DNA from: Chimonanthus salicifolius
Lineage: Eukaryota; Streptophyta; Magnoliopsida; Laurales; Calycanthaceae
Direction of reading: 5' to 3'
Length of the DNA: 64,000 nucleotides
NCBI GenBank assembly: GCA_013350335.1
Contig: CM023541.1
Span: 66,292,608 to 66,356,607 of the forward strand
Made by a program: the position numbers and the translations under genes. The notes below the pieces were generated by a model, which had not been told where the DNA came from, made no database searches, and saw nothing but the letters and a program-made list of their open reading frames with translations. Below, piece by piece: positions 1 through 12,562 of the stretch (positions are counted from its first letter, which is position 1; each line of letters opens with the position of its first letter).

Positions 1-3000
1 GAGGATTCCGGACAGATAGTTGACGGGTGAGGACGGGTTTCACCGTCCTCGGGACTGTAAAATTGAATTGCCGTCCTCCCAATTGCTCGTCCGTGTTTTA
101 GCTACATTATGGATGGATCATAGTTGGTAATGAACTAGTCCCGACTTATCACGGTCTGGTCATGGCTTGTAACGCTCTGGCCACGGCTTGCCACGGCATA
201 TCACAGTTTGGTCACGGTTGATCACGGTTTGGTCATGGCTGATCATGATCTGGTCATGGGACAGGTTAGGATGGGTCACGGACGGGTGACAGATGGGTTA
301 GGACGGGTATCACCGTCCTCAGGAAGGGTTTTGACTGTCCGCGGGACAGGTAACGGACGGCGAATTAAAATTGTCGCTCAGCCAAACCATGAGCATGTTT
401 GGCATGCTCGTCCACAGTTGAGTACCTTCAGTTATACTATGGACAGGGTGTTACGCTGGTCACGTCGTGGTCATGTGTTGGTCACGATGTGGTCATGTGT
501 TGACACGACTTGGTCACGGTTGGGTCATGAGTCGGTCACGGTGAGGTGACTGTTGGTCACGGCTGATCACGGTCTTGTCACGGCTGGTCACGGTCTGGTC
601 ACGATTGATCACGGTGTGGTCGCGTCGGATCACGGCTGCTCACGGTATGGTCACTGCAGATCACGGTCCGGTCATTGTCTGGTCACGGCTGATCGAGGTC
701 CGATCACGGTCTGGTCATGGTCCTGTCACAGCTGATCACGATATGGTCAAGGCTAATCACGGCCTGGTCACGGTCTGGTCATGGTCTGGTTAAGGCTGGT
801 CACGGTCTGGTCAAGGCTGGTCACGGCCCGGTCACGGCCTGGTCACGGCTGATCACGGTCTGGTCATGGGACGGGTGATAGATGGGCTAGGACGGGTTTT
901 TACCGTCCGCAGACAGGTGGCCGACTGTAAAATGAAATTGTCGCAATGCCAGACCACGGGCATGTTTGGTGTGCTCGTCCTAGGTTGAGCACCTTCAGCT
1001 ACACTATGGACAGGGTGTCGTGGACGCGGGACTGGTCACGGAAGGGTTGCACCGTCCGCGGGACGGATTTCATTGTCTGTGGGATGGGTATCACTGTCTG
1101 CGGGACGGGTTGCACCATCTACGGGATGCGTTCCACTTTCCGCGGGATGGGTTTCACTGTCCGTGGGAAGGGTTACACTCTTTACGGGACGGGTCATACA
1201 GTCCTAGGGACGGGTTCCACTGTCTGTGGGATGGGTTGCACTCTTTGTAGGACGGGTTTAAACGTCCGCGGGACGGGTTTTTACCCTCCGGGGACGGTAA
1301 AAATGAAATTATCGCTCTGCCAGACCAAGGGCATGTTTGGCGTGCTCGTCCGTAGTTGAGTACCTTCAGCTACCCTTTGGACGGGGTGTTGTGGGCATGG
1401 GGCTGGTCACAGACGGGTTTCACCGTCCGTGGGAAGCGTTGCACCCTCCGTGGGACGGGTTTCACTGTCCGCGGGATGGGTTGCACTGCATGCGGCACGG
1501 GCTTCACCGTCCGGGGGACAGGTCGCGGATGGTAAAATTAAATTGTCACTCTGCCACACCACAAGCATGTTAGACGTGCTCGTTCGCGGTTGAGCACCTT
1601 CAGCTACACTATGGACCGGGTATTGTGGGCACTGGACTCCGCTGGACTGGTTTCACCCTCCGCTGGAAGGGTTTCACTTCCTACGGGACGGGTTTCACTT
1701 CCTGCGGGTCGGGTTTCACCATCCGTAGAATGGGTTGCACTGCCTGCGCAACGGGTTTCACCGTCTAAGGGACGGGTCACGGATGGGAAAATGAAATAGT
1801 CGCTTTGCCAGACCACGAGCATTTTAGGTGTGCTCGTCCAAGGTTACATTTCGTGCGGGACGGGTTTCACTTCCTGCAGGACGGGTTTCACTTCCTGCGG
1901 GACAGGTTTCACCGTCCGAGATGAGTTTCACTTCCCGCGGGATGGGTTTCACTTCCCCGGGTCAAGTTTCACTTCCTACAAGTCGAGTTTCACTGTCTGC
2001 GGGACTGGTTGCACTGCATGCGGGACAGGTTTCACCGTCCGCGGGACGGTTCGCGGACGGTAAAATGAAATAGTCACTCTGCCAGACCATGGGCATGTTA
2101 GGCATGCTCGTTCGCGGTTGAGCACCTTCAGCTACACTATGGACTAGGTGTTGTGGGCATGAAATTGGTCATGAATGGGTTTCACCCTTCGCGGGACAGG
2201 TTTCATTTCCTCCAGGACGGATTTCACTTCCTACGGGATGGGTTTCACTTCCTGCGGGACAGGTTTCACAGCTCGAGGTACTGGTTTCAGTTCCCGCGGG
2301 ACGAGTTTCATTTCCAGCGGGACAGGCTTCACTTCCTGCGGGATGGGTTTTACCGTCTGCAGGACGGGTCGAGGACGGTAAAATGAAATTGTCGCTCTGC
2401 CAGACCACGGGCATGTTAGGAGTGCTCGTCCACGGTTGAGTACCTTCAGCTACACTATGGACCGGGTGTTGTGGGTACAAGACTGGTCACGGACGGGTTT
2501 CACCATCTGCGGGAAAGGTTTCACTACCTGCGGGACGGGTTTCACTTCATGCGGGACGGGTTGCACTGCCTAGGGGATGGGTGTCATCGTCCGAGGGATG
2601 GGTCACCGATGGTATAATGAAATTGTCGCTCTGCTAGATCACGGGCATGTTAGGCGTGCTCGTCCAAGGTTGAGCACCTTCAGCTACACTATGGACTGAG
2701 TGTTGTGGGCACGGAACTGGTCACGGACAGGTTTCACCCTCCGCGAGACGGGTCGCGGACGGTAAAATGAAATTGTCGCTCTGCCAGACCATGGGCATAT
2801 TTGGCGTGCTCGTCCGCGGTTGAGCACCTTCAGCTAGACTATGGATCGGGTGTTGTGGGCACGGGACTGGGCACGGACGGGTTTCACAGTCCGTGGGACG
2901 GGTTTCACCCTCCGCGGGACGGGTTTCACTTCCTGCGGGAAGGGTTCCACTTCCTGCAGGACGGGTTTCACCGTCTGCGGGACGGGTCGTGGACGGTAAA

Positions 3001-3102
3001 ATGAAATTGTCGCTCTTCCAGACCACGGGCATGTTTGGCGTGCTCGTCCACGGTTGAGCACCTTGAGCTACAATATGGACCAGGTGTTGTGGGCACAGGA
3101 GT
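1..3102. repeat. GC-rich tandem-repeat array, left part (oldest layer)
   Basis: Two nested periodicities are visible. A conserved core of about 125 bp (gtcgctctgccagaccac ... ggttgagcaccttcag ... ctatggaccgggtgttgtgg) recurs roughly ten times between 55 and 3100, 150-400 bp apart. Between cores lie variable numbers of a 21-bp unit built on CCGTCCGCGGGACGGGTTTCA, whose CCGTCC/GGACGG halves are self-complementary. Because 21 is divisible by three, several frames stay open and give fake proteins with a seven-residue repeat. The same array resumes at 58068, on the other side of the large retroelement, so the element inserted into it. No function is visible. Confidence 0.9.
130..880. repeat. short-period sub-block of the array (ggtcacggctgatcacggtc)
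   Basis: Dense runs of a degenerate unit of about 11 or 22 bp (GGTCACGGCTGATCACGGTC) containing the palindrome TGATCA, interrupted around 250-470 by one core and some 21-bp material. Related ggtcacg units reappear at 59266-59310, next to the second part of the array. No coding signal beyond the repeat period. Confidence 0.8.
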
Positions 3103-3577
3103 TGTAATGACCCTTACTGAGTCTTCTCGATTTTTGAAGAGATTTTCGAATCTCCGAGTTGTCTTTGGGACCTTGGTAGCGGTGAAGAAAGTGGCCGCCG
3201 TGGTGGGCCGCAGTTATCGAATTCTAGTTTGAAAATTCAAAGGGCATTTTAGTAATTTCATAATTTTTATGTATATTGTCAAAAAAAAAAATCATTGAAA
3301 AATAACACTTTTTTCAATCGACGTTTTGTTATTCGAGATTTTCCCGGGTTCTCGAATTCTTTGTATTTTATTTTCTTTTTTTAAAAAAAAGGATTAAAAC
3401 CCTAATTTTTCCCCAAACCCTAACCCTTTAAAATCCCCTCACTCCCTTGCGCTGCATTGTAGCCGTAACTGCTACAGTGCCTGTGCATCTCCCTTTTCTC
3501 TCGATGGCTCTCCTCTCTTCTCTCTCCCTCAAACCTTAGGAGACCCTCCCCCTCCTCACCACTACCGCCGTTTCAGT
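3103..3577 (+). repeat. 5' LTR of the old element, piece 1
   Basis: Matches 51316-51761 closely (shared tactgagtcttctcga, gatttttggagagattttcg-like stretches and the actcccttgcgctgca region). It keeps the TGTAATG terminus that the 3' LTR has lost. It ends at the insertion of LTR copy A, after TCAGT. Short aaaccctaa motifs at about 3398-3430 are part of the LTR, not telomere. Confidence 0.9.
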
Positions 3578-5399
3578 TGTAACACCCCGATTTTTCAAAG
3601 ATATCAATATTTATGAAAATGCCATTGAAATGGCGAATTGAAAAGATATGAACCTTAGATGGGTAAATGTTGGGTTAATTGCCCAACGGAAGGTAGATGT
3701 GGATCAATGGAAATAAATGGGCAAGAATTATTTAAGAATGCCAATTGGGTCAAAAGTCCAATTGGGTCCCAATGGATCATATATGAGCTAGTTAGAAGTA
3801 AATGGGTAAGGCTTGTTAAATGTTGGGTCAATTGTCCAACGGATGGTAGATGTGGATCAATGGAAATAAATGGCTAGGAATTGGGTCAATAGCCCAATTA
3901 TGATCCAATGGATCAAGGATAGAATTCGGGTTGGAAATAATTGGGTGTGTGTGCTTAAATGGGTCAACTACCCAATTGGGACCCAATGGGTCGCGGTGGA
4001 CTTGTTTGACCATTGGGTGAGCTCAAGCTTAATTGGGTTAGGCTGAATTGAATGGGAGTTCAATGAAGGGTAAATGGGTAAGCTAGGTGCAATTGGGTAA
4101 ACCACATTTAAGTGGATAATTGTCATTTAAATGGGTCATGGCACCTAATTGGATCAAGAAGTTAAATGGGGACCCAATGGGTTAAGTTTGACCATGTTGA
4201 CCACATTGACCATGTGGACCATCAAGTGAGCTAAAAGGATTGAGTTAAATTATGTTGAGTTGGGGCTGAATTGAGTTGGAAGTGAATCAAACAATTGAGT
4301 TGACTCAAGTGCATTAAATGAGTGGAATTAAATGGGTGAGTTGAGCTAATGAGTTGAATGAGTTGGATGGGAAGCCGTGGAGACCTTTTAATGCAAGTGA
4401 GTCAAGTGGGTAAATGAGAAGTTGTGTTGATCTCAAAGACCCAAGCAAAGTCCCACACGTTGGGTACTTGGGAGTGGTATCTCATGCATAAGACTTAATG
4501 AAATGAGATAAGAATTAAATTGGGAATTTGGAGGGTTTCCATCTCATGATGGAAACCCAAAGTCCAACGTTGGGGAGATGAAAGGTTTGCTTGAGCCTAG
4601 GCCAAGTGTCCCATAGTTATGCCAAAGGACTCCTTGGTTATACCAATAATGATGAGGGTAAATGAGAGGTTTAAGGGGCTGATTGATGGGAGTGCACAAA
4701 CCACAATGAGATAGGATTTTCCATCTCATGGAATGAAATCCAAGAAGCACAATCCAAGATGTACACGTTGGGAGTGCCAAGGGATGCCTTGGTTTGTGTC
4801 AAGGTCTCCTTGGTTAAGCCAAGGGACACCTTGAACAAACCAAGAAGTAAAGAGGGGAAAGGGAAAGGACTTAGGCTAATTATAAAAGGGGCACAACCAA
4901 GGGGCACTTCACACCCCTTGGTCGACCCCTCCATTGAGGAATTTCCATCTCATTCTCTTCTCTTCTCTCTTTCACTCTCTCCCACGTTTTGCCTTTAGAG
5001 GACTAGCAAAGCATCAAAAAAGGAGAAGGATTAAGGATGGAATTGAAGGAAGTTGGGGCTGATTTCAAAGAAATACTACAAAAGAGGCACACTACATCAT
5101 TTGGCCGAATTTTACATCTCAAGAAGCATTGAGTTTCATCTCTCTCCCTCTCTCAAAATCTACCTCCTTGGCCGAACCAGCCTTGGTGATTTCATCATTG
5201 ATCAAAGCTCATAATCGGCTAGAGGATCTAAGCGAGCAAGAAGGAAGGAAGGAAGGATCAAAAGGCAAGAAGAGAAGCTAAGAGGATTGGTAAGCATTCC
5301 ATAAAATTTTGTTGAGTAAAATGAATAAGGGAACATGATTTGGCCATGATATAGCCGAATTTATCAAAGGTTTAAACCATGGAAGATGGTGTTTAAAAA

Positions 5400-6585
5400 G
5401 AGCAGAAAGTGGACCATAGGGTTCGGCCACTTTGGATGGCCGAACCCCATGAAAATAATTTGATAATTGTCTGGTTTTTGAGGGATAAAAACCATACAAT
5501 GATTTAAGGTTTTAAGGTGTTTAATATGAAGATATGATGAACAATTTGGGTTGGCCATTGGATGGCTGAACCATACTATGATTATGGCTAAGATGTGGGG
5601 TATAAACCATGTGTAAATAGGAAGGCTTGAATCAAGAGAACCATAGGGTTCGGCCATGTGTATGGCCGAACCCCATGGGCCATTTTGTGGGCTATATAGA
5701 GTATGAATATGATTAGAAATTATTGTTGGTTTTATAATGTTTTAAAAGGGTTAACATAGATGGAAAAATGATAGACATGGATGTTTAATGGTTATTAAGA
5801 AGAATGGCAAAAAGGAACACCAAAACCAAAAGGGGTGCGGTTCGGCCATGGTGTATGGCCGAACCCCACCAAGTGCTATGTATGAAATTTGGTTTTTTAA
5901 AAAAGGTTTAAAAATATTCCAATGGATGGGCTTATGAGAACCATTCTTTGATGGATAAAAGGAATTATAGGGTTCGGCCATGTGTAGGGCCAAACCCCAT
6001 AGAGTGACAATGATGGAGGACTAAGGGCTAGGTAATTAGATGATTGGAATGGCATTTGGATTTAATTAGAAAGGATTAAAAAGATCAAATTTGAGTTGGT
6101 GAGGTTCGGCCATGGGGTATGGCCGAACACCACTAAGGTGGATTGTTATATGGACATGGGTTATTAGCAATATTACACAAAGGGAAGAAGGAGTGGCAAA
6201 AATGTAAATATGGCCAAAAATGATGGACCATGGGTTCGGCCATGGTGTATGGCCGAACCCCATGGAGGATATTTTTATGGACTTAGGTTATTATCAAGGT
6301 TAAATAATTATGGTACAATTGATTAGATGTATGAATCAAGGTAGTTTGATCTTGGTTTTAAATTAATGATCAAAAGACTATAAGTAAGGCACCAAAATAA
6401 GGAAGTGAGATTCGGCCATGCACATGGCCGAACCCCACAAACTTGTATTTTGTGGACTTAAGTGGTTACCAATGGTAGATGAGTAATTGTTAAAGGATTA
6501 ACTAAGTGGTGATGGATTAATAGATCAAAGAGGGATCAAACAAAGTAAGTGAGGTTCGGCCATGGTGTATGGCCGAACCCCTCAA
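5400..6585 (+). repeat. array of nine GGTTCGGCCA/TGGCCGAACC palindromes in LTR copy A
   Basis: Inverted repeats with arms of about 10-15 bp and short variable loops lie near 5431, 5555, 5648, 5829, 5968, 6103, 6234, 6412 and 6553. Spacing is 90-190 bp and the intervening sequence is unrelated. The same kind of array occurs in the other family copies. Function unknown: a binding-site cluster or a set of RNA hairpins are both possible. Confidence 0.9.
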
Positions 6586-6917
6586 AGTGTGTGTAAGGAC
6601 TTAGACTTAATTGGAAATTATATAGATATTGTCTTGACTTCTTGATATATAAACAAGGTGACGGGACCTCACAAACGGTGCAAGACCATGAGTAGTTGCC
6701 GGATTAAGAAGCAAAGGACACTTGAGCGATCTTTTGGTAGGATTCGTACATCATTGAAACCATGGATATGTATTATGTACTTTTGACGATTTTATTTCAT
6801 GTTTGATAAGTTATTTTGGTATCAAACAATATGTTGCAATTATAGGATTTTCATGCTATGTTTTGTAATATTCTGTAGCATGATTGGCATTTGCATCTCA
6901 TGCATGGCATAGGAGGG

Positions 6918-7080
6918 ATGGAATGTAACCGGAGACCCACGCTTCGTCGGGGCGTCCGTAAGTCGTGAGGGGTACTTTAACCGGAGATCCACACTCTGTC
7001 GGGGCGTCCATAAAGTGAGGGATACTTTAACCGGAGACCCACGCTCTGTCGGGGCGTCCGTAAGTCGTGAGGAGTAATTT
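6918..7080 (+). repeat. three ~50-bp tandem repeats downstream of the palindrome array
   Basis: Three units of ggagacccacgctctgtc...gggcgtccgtaagtcg. Related units occur at the same place in the other family copies (about 13865-14055, 29470-29590, 47713-47860, 54960-55150) in different number. Copy B inserted at the end of this block. Confidence 0.85.
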
Positions 7081-7085
7081 GATGA

Positions 7086-10000
7086 TGTAACGCCCGCCCC
7101 TTTTCACCGAAATATCAGAGTCTATTTTTTTTTTAATAAAAGTGACAAAGGGCGCGGACGTCACGACGCGAGTTAAGTCCGAGCTTCTAAAGCCCGGCCC
7201 TTAACTGGCCAACCCTACGGGTGCGTGGAACGGAGTCCACAGAGAATAGTTCACCCATAGAAGAAAACTCAGGGAAAGTTACATTAAATGCGGAAAGACA
7301 TTACAGACTATCCTACCAATTTTTCTTTCTAGATAACAAGGAAGATTTCATCATTTAATTACCAAAATGCCATAACATTACACGTCTACCACAAAATCCA
7401 AAACATAGCAATAAATCTAAAATATTACATTTCCGACAAGCTAATCTATTTCAAATTACATTATCCAACATAAACATTAGTAAACTATCTAGGACGCCTT
7501 TCCAAGCTCCTCAGCTTGGATCCCGTCCCGTCCTTCTGCTCCAGCATTTCCTGCGTCATCAGCTAGGGTAGAAGTAGGGCGTTAGACAACGCGCCCAGTA
7601 GGACTCTGAGTAGGGCTAACACATGGATTAGTGATAACAAAGCATATAGATAATACATAACGAAAAGCCATAGAATGAATGCCATGCCATGGGTGTCTGT
7701 GTTATGAATCCCACCCATCATCCTTACTATCCCGATGCCATATCCCCCTTGACGGTAAGGCCTTGTCAAGGTGTAACCACAAATACAATATCCCCCTTGA
7801 TGGAAGAACCATCATCAAGGTATAACAATAAGTACAACATTCCCCTTGATGGAAAAACCATCATCAAGGTATAATAATCCATACATCATCCCTGATGAGT
7901 CAAACACATCATAATGTCCCCATGCCTGTTTATCGGTCGCCCCGACGGAGCATGGACTCCGGTTTCATTTCATCCTTCTCATGCCATATCCCTCCCATGT
8001 CAAGCATGAGATGTAGATGCCATATGCCATGTAATGAATATAATAACCAACCATGGCATTTAAAAATTCCATCAATAAAACATATGACTTGATTATCAAA
8101 AGTAGATCAAGCAAAGCATCAATACACACATTATAGACTTAAAACCCATTTTAAACCAATCATATGCTTACCAGAATAAATCAAATAAAAACCCCTACAT
8201 AATTCATAATTCAAAATCAATCTTAAAACAAACCATATAATTTCCAAAATAATTTAAAGAAACCATCACTCAATCCATGACTTACAAAAAGGTTAGAATC
8301 CTACAAAATACCGACTAGCGTTCTTTCTTTCGTTTCCGTCCGACAGACCCTGTCGCCGATCACGCACCGCTTGCGATGTCCAGTACCTTATTATACATAT
8401 CAATTAGTCCATGTATTAACCATTTAAGTCCATAAATCACATCTTAGTGGGGTTCGGCCATATACCATGGCCGAACCTCACTAACTAAGTTTTGCGGGTC
8501 CCATTTAGTCCATTAAATATTTTAATTATATGGGTCTAAAAACCAGCCACCCTAGGCTTTATTAATCACTCATAAGGTTGTTACTTAGAGTCCCTAAGTC
8601 CATGACCACCTCCCATGGGTTTCTTCATTTTGGCCAATATTTACGGTTTTGCCACTACCCTTCCATGGTTACTCATTTACTTAATCCATGTACATTATGG
8701 TCCATAATTGATCCATAACTTAGACCCATTAATTGATTCACAAAATGGTTCCATTGATGTCTCATTAACCATGATATGCACATTAATAATTTAGTCCTTA
8801 ACTTAGCCTAATTTTTCCATTCATTCCAACCACATACACACACTCTTCCTTAGCCCATAAAATAACTTACAATTGAATCATCATTCTTAACCACATCTTG
8901 GGTCCCTAATTGATCCATCAACCATACAACAAGACCACTTGCCTCAACCATCTAATTAATCTAATTCCATTAATTTTTTAAACACATGCACACACCTTAA
9001 ACCTTAGCCCCAAAGAGGACTCTCAATGAGTCATGGGTTTTTATTAAAACTAGCCCCTTTAATTCAACCTAATCCCCATTTTTTTTCCTTGGGTCTTTTT
9101 CACCATATTTAGATCCATAATAAGCCCTCCCATGAGGAGGTTTACATCATGCATTTAAATCATCACTTGATACATTCTTGAGTCCATTAATGACCCCTTT
9201 AATCATGACCTATTCCCCATTAATTTAAACACACACATAAGTCCAACTATGAGGGATTTTAACTCATACATTTAAATCATCCTTCCTTAATCATCATGAA
9301 ATACATTTTGGTCCATTAGTTTAACCATAACTCCCATTTATTTTTACATGGTTCCAAAACACCAAATTCATCTAAATCTCCCCCATAGGGTTCGGCCATA
9401 CACCATGGCCGAACCCATGGTCCATGGTTTTAATTTTAAAAAAACCTCATTTCCACCCATTTAAAACTTCAAAATCATTAACCCCTTCCATGGTTCCCAT
9501 TCTTCAAAAAGCCATTGAAATCACTTAGCCACCTTCCATGATTTCCTTCCCTAAAAACCCCTTAAAACTTACAAACCTTTGACCCCTTTTTTTTTTTTTT
9601 TTTAAGCCTCCAATTTATTAGTACATTATTCCATACCTTCCATCCTTCCAAACCCATTTAAATTTACAAACACATAACCCTAAAAACTCCATTAAAGATC
9701 CTTAATTACCTACATTTAACCATTAAAATCTTAAAACCCTAAATCATCCTCCATGGCTTCCATCATTTATAAACCCTAATAATTCACTTAAACACCTACC
9801 ATGGGTTCATGGTCAACCATTTATCATGTCTTTTAAGACCATATAAACCACTTTACATCTTCATGAATTTCTTCATTCAAGATCCCTAAAAGAAAACATC
9901 ACTACACTTAATCATTATGAGCCTCAATATCCTTAACCATTCTTCCATGGTTTTAAACCTTAAAATTCCATTAAAATTCCCAAATTTCTTTCTATGTCTT

Positions 10001-11774
10001 CCATTCTTCACAACCTTACTAAAATCATTCAATCCACCACCATGGTTTTTCTCATAAAAATCCCTTTTTTTAATCTTCCAACATTTAATCATTAAAAACC
10101 TCAAAATCATAAACCATTCTCCATGCTTAATTAATTTAATTTCATAATATCCTTAATCCATTTAATTTGTTCTTAATCTTAATTTATCCATTTTTCCAAC
10201 CTTCCATTTGATGGATTTGAGATCCAAGGCCTATGATTATTTGGCCACCATCAAATTTAACAAGAATGGATCCCAAAACTTAAACCCTAAAAATCCAAAT
10301 CTCTTGTTTAGGAATTACTTACAATCCGATGCCTCCTCCGACTTTCGTCACTCCCGTCGGCTTCCTTGGCCTCCTTTCTTCTTCCTATCCTTGTTTAATC
10401 GGCTAAGATGCTTGATCAATGGTGACAACCTCCAAACTTGGGTTTGGCCATAGTAGGGTTTGATTTGAGAGAGAGATGGGAGAGGATGGAGATAAGAAAA
10501 GAAGATAGTAGACCTTGATGTGGTGGCTTATCCTTGCACTTCCTTCTCTTTTCTTCTCTTCTTCTTCCTTCTTCTCTTCTCCTCTTCCTTTCTTAATTTT
10601 CTTCTTCTCTTCTTGGAGTGTGGGACGGTGGTGGAGAGCAAGATGGGAAAAATGAAATGAGAGTGAAAGAGCATCGATGGACAAAATGGGTAAAAGAGAT
10701 AAGGTTTATCTCAATTGGGTGGAGTAATTAATTCCTCCCACCCACCCATGAGATCTTTATCTTGCTTTTTGACCCCAACACCTTTAGCCAATGTTTTTTT
10801 TTCCTTTTTGCAATGGGTGGTTTTGGTCTTCCATTGACCATTTGACCACCACTTGGATAACTTAACCATTTAATTAATTAGATAACTTAACCATTTATTT
10901 CCCACCAACCACACAAGATCTTTATCATGCTTTATGCTTTATGACTCAACCACCATCAAGTCCCAACGTTTTTGGTGTTTGAAGGTAGGATTGTTTTGGT
11001 CTCCCCTCTTTTGACCCCTTTGACCATGATTAGATTAGTTTAGTTAATTTAATTATTTTGATTATTAGGCTAAGTTAATTAATTCCCACCTAATTTAATT
11101 CCATTAAATTCCCTCTATGAAATCCACCTATGGTTGACCAAGTCAACCATGGTGGCCGACCCCACCAACTCTTGGTCCACACGCCAGCTCACTTGGTGAG
11201 GTGGAGGTGGGTCCCAATTGGCCACATCACCTTGGTCTAATTCCATCACCAACTTAGGTGATTTAGCTTTAACTAAGTCCATTCCAACCAATTGGATCCT
11301 CATTGAGCCCATGGCCCAATTACATTTATCCATACCCATTTATCTTAGGGCTTACATTATCTTAATCAATTGGGTCCCAAGTGAGTATTGGGCCCCATTT
11401 CACCATCCTTGCCCCAATTGGCCATCATCGACCACTTAAATGATTTTAAAATCCAATCCATGGTTTATTGGGCCATACTTGGGCCTTTGTCCAAGTTTTG
11501 GCCCATTTACCATTTATTCCATTAGATTTCCAATTTCCACCATTAAAACAAACAATAAGCACACATATTTTAGTTTACAAATTCCGGGCCATTACATTAA
11601 TCATTATTGACCAATTAAATAAATTTCATCCAACCCATGGTCCATTGGACCATACTTGGGCCTTTGCCCAAATTTTGATTCACTTAACATTTATTCCATT
11701 AAAATTCTCAATTTCTATCATTAAAATAAATAATAACCACAGATATATTGATTCACAAATTCCGGGTCATTACA
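7086..11774 (-). mobile_element. solo LTR copy B, inverted and nested in copy A
   Basis: On the plus strand it starts TGTAACGCCCGCCCC (complement of a U5 end) and ends GGGTCATTACA (complement of a U3 start), so it lies on the minus strand. Flanks GATGA (7081-7085) and AATGA (11775-11779) form a 5-bp target-site duplication with one mismatch. About 4.7 kb with no retroviral ORF. It keeps only two of the GGTTCGGCCA palindromes (near 8453 and 9389). About 177 bp at its U3 start are tandemly duplicated (near 11461 and 11638), which repeats the fake U3 end attccgggccattaca at 11581. Confidence 0.87.
7172..7205 (-). other. hairpin H2 near the U5 end of LTR copy B
   Basis: Read on the minus strand: stem GTTAAG/CTTAAC, then CCGGGCTT/AAGCTCGG with one G-T pair around a TAG loop, followed by ctcgcgtcgtgac. 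The companion hairpin H1 (GGGCGCGTT/AACGCCC) lies at 7577-7596. Confidence 0.8.
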
Positions 11775-12072
11775 AATGAGGGGAATACTATCAAGAGATT
11801 ATATGTAATTTGATGAGGAGAATTCTATTGATACATGATATTTTATGTGATGGGTGGGACTCATTGCATGAGACATATGCTAGCATGGCATGCCATTAAA
11901 TCGGCATGATATGATCTTTATTATCATGCAAGTGTACTGGTTTTTATCTGTATGATTGGATCTCTGTTATCATACATGATTTTGGATACGATGTTTTATA
12001 AGTATGATATGGTATATTATATCTGGACTTTATATACTAGCCCATGTGTTAGCCCTAATCGGAATACTTACT

Positions 12073-12467
12073 GGGCGCGTTGTCTAACGCCCTATTTCTA
12101 TCCTTAGTGGAAGACGCAGGAAAGGGGAAGGGAAAGGCCGAGGATCGCGAAGGAAGCTAAGCATAGGAGCTTGGATATCGGAATGAACTCTTATTTATTG
12201 TTATAATTTGCATGGATATGTAATAACGTAGAATACTGCTATGGTATGGTTTGTTTTGAGTTGGATATTAATTTAAGTTATTGTGGATAGGACTTGTACT
12301 TTGCTATCTCATATGGAATAGGATTGTCATTCTATTGTTATTCCGCATATTTGATTTATTCCGCAAGTTTTGCTTAGTTCTATGTGTGGTTTGGTTTTCA
12401 TGGACTTGGTCCATGCACACATAGGTTTGGCCAGTTAAGGGTCGGGCTTTGGAAGTCCGAACTTAGC
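12073..12467 (+). other. hairpins H1 and H2 near the U5 end of LTR copy A
   Basis: H1 (12073-12092): GGGCGCGTT, short loop, AACGCCC. H2 (12434-12467): GTTAAG...CTTAGC enclosing TCGGGCTT/AAGTCCGA. Both lie in the last ~500 bp of the LTR, where R and U5 are expected. Whether they are transcribed is inferred. Confidence 0.75.
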
Positions 12468-12562
12468 TCGCGTCGTGACGCTCCCCGCTCTCTTCCAACT
12501 TCAATTTTAAGAAAAAAATAGACTCTGATTTTCGGAAGGGTGGAAAAAGGAGGGGCGTTACA

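Larger units (their letters stand above)
3578..12562 (+). mobile_element. solo LTR copy A of the ~4-kb LTR family, itself interrupted
   Basis: Starts TGTAACACCCCGATTTTTC and ends GGGGCGTTACA. It is flanked by TCAGT (3573-3577) and TCAGC (12563-12567), a 5-bp target-site duplication with one mismatch. The empty site is preserved in the 3' LTR at 55900-55915. Without nested copy B (7086-11774) it is about 4.3 kb. It has no gag, pol or primer site, as expected of a solo LTR left by LTR-LTR recombination. Inside, in order: a U3 rich in aaatgggtca-type motifs, the palindrome array, ~50-bp tandem repeats, and two hairpins near the U5 end. Confidence 0.88.

Noticed and set aside
208..3032. Multiple overlapping ORFs with DGFHFLR, GTGFTSC or AGRVSLP repeats
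   Set aside because: The 21-bp repeat keeps several frames open; the same happens at 58237-59173. No start or codon signal supports a protein.
3398..3430. aaaccctaa/ccctaaccc, telomere-like words (also near 51600)
   Set aside because: Only two or three units, identical context in both LTRs; ordinary plant LTR sequence.
5278..6263. Many short ORFs containing GVRPxxMAEPH/Y or MGFGHxxWPNP on both strands of all LTRs
   Set aside because: They are translations of the GGTTCGGCCA...TGGCCGAACC palindromes, which read similarly in both directions; no coding pattern between them.
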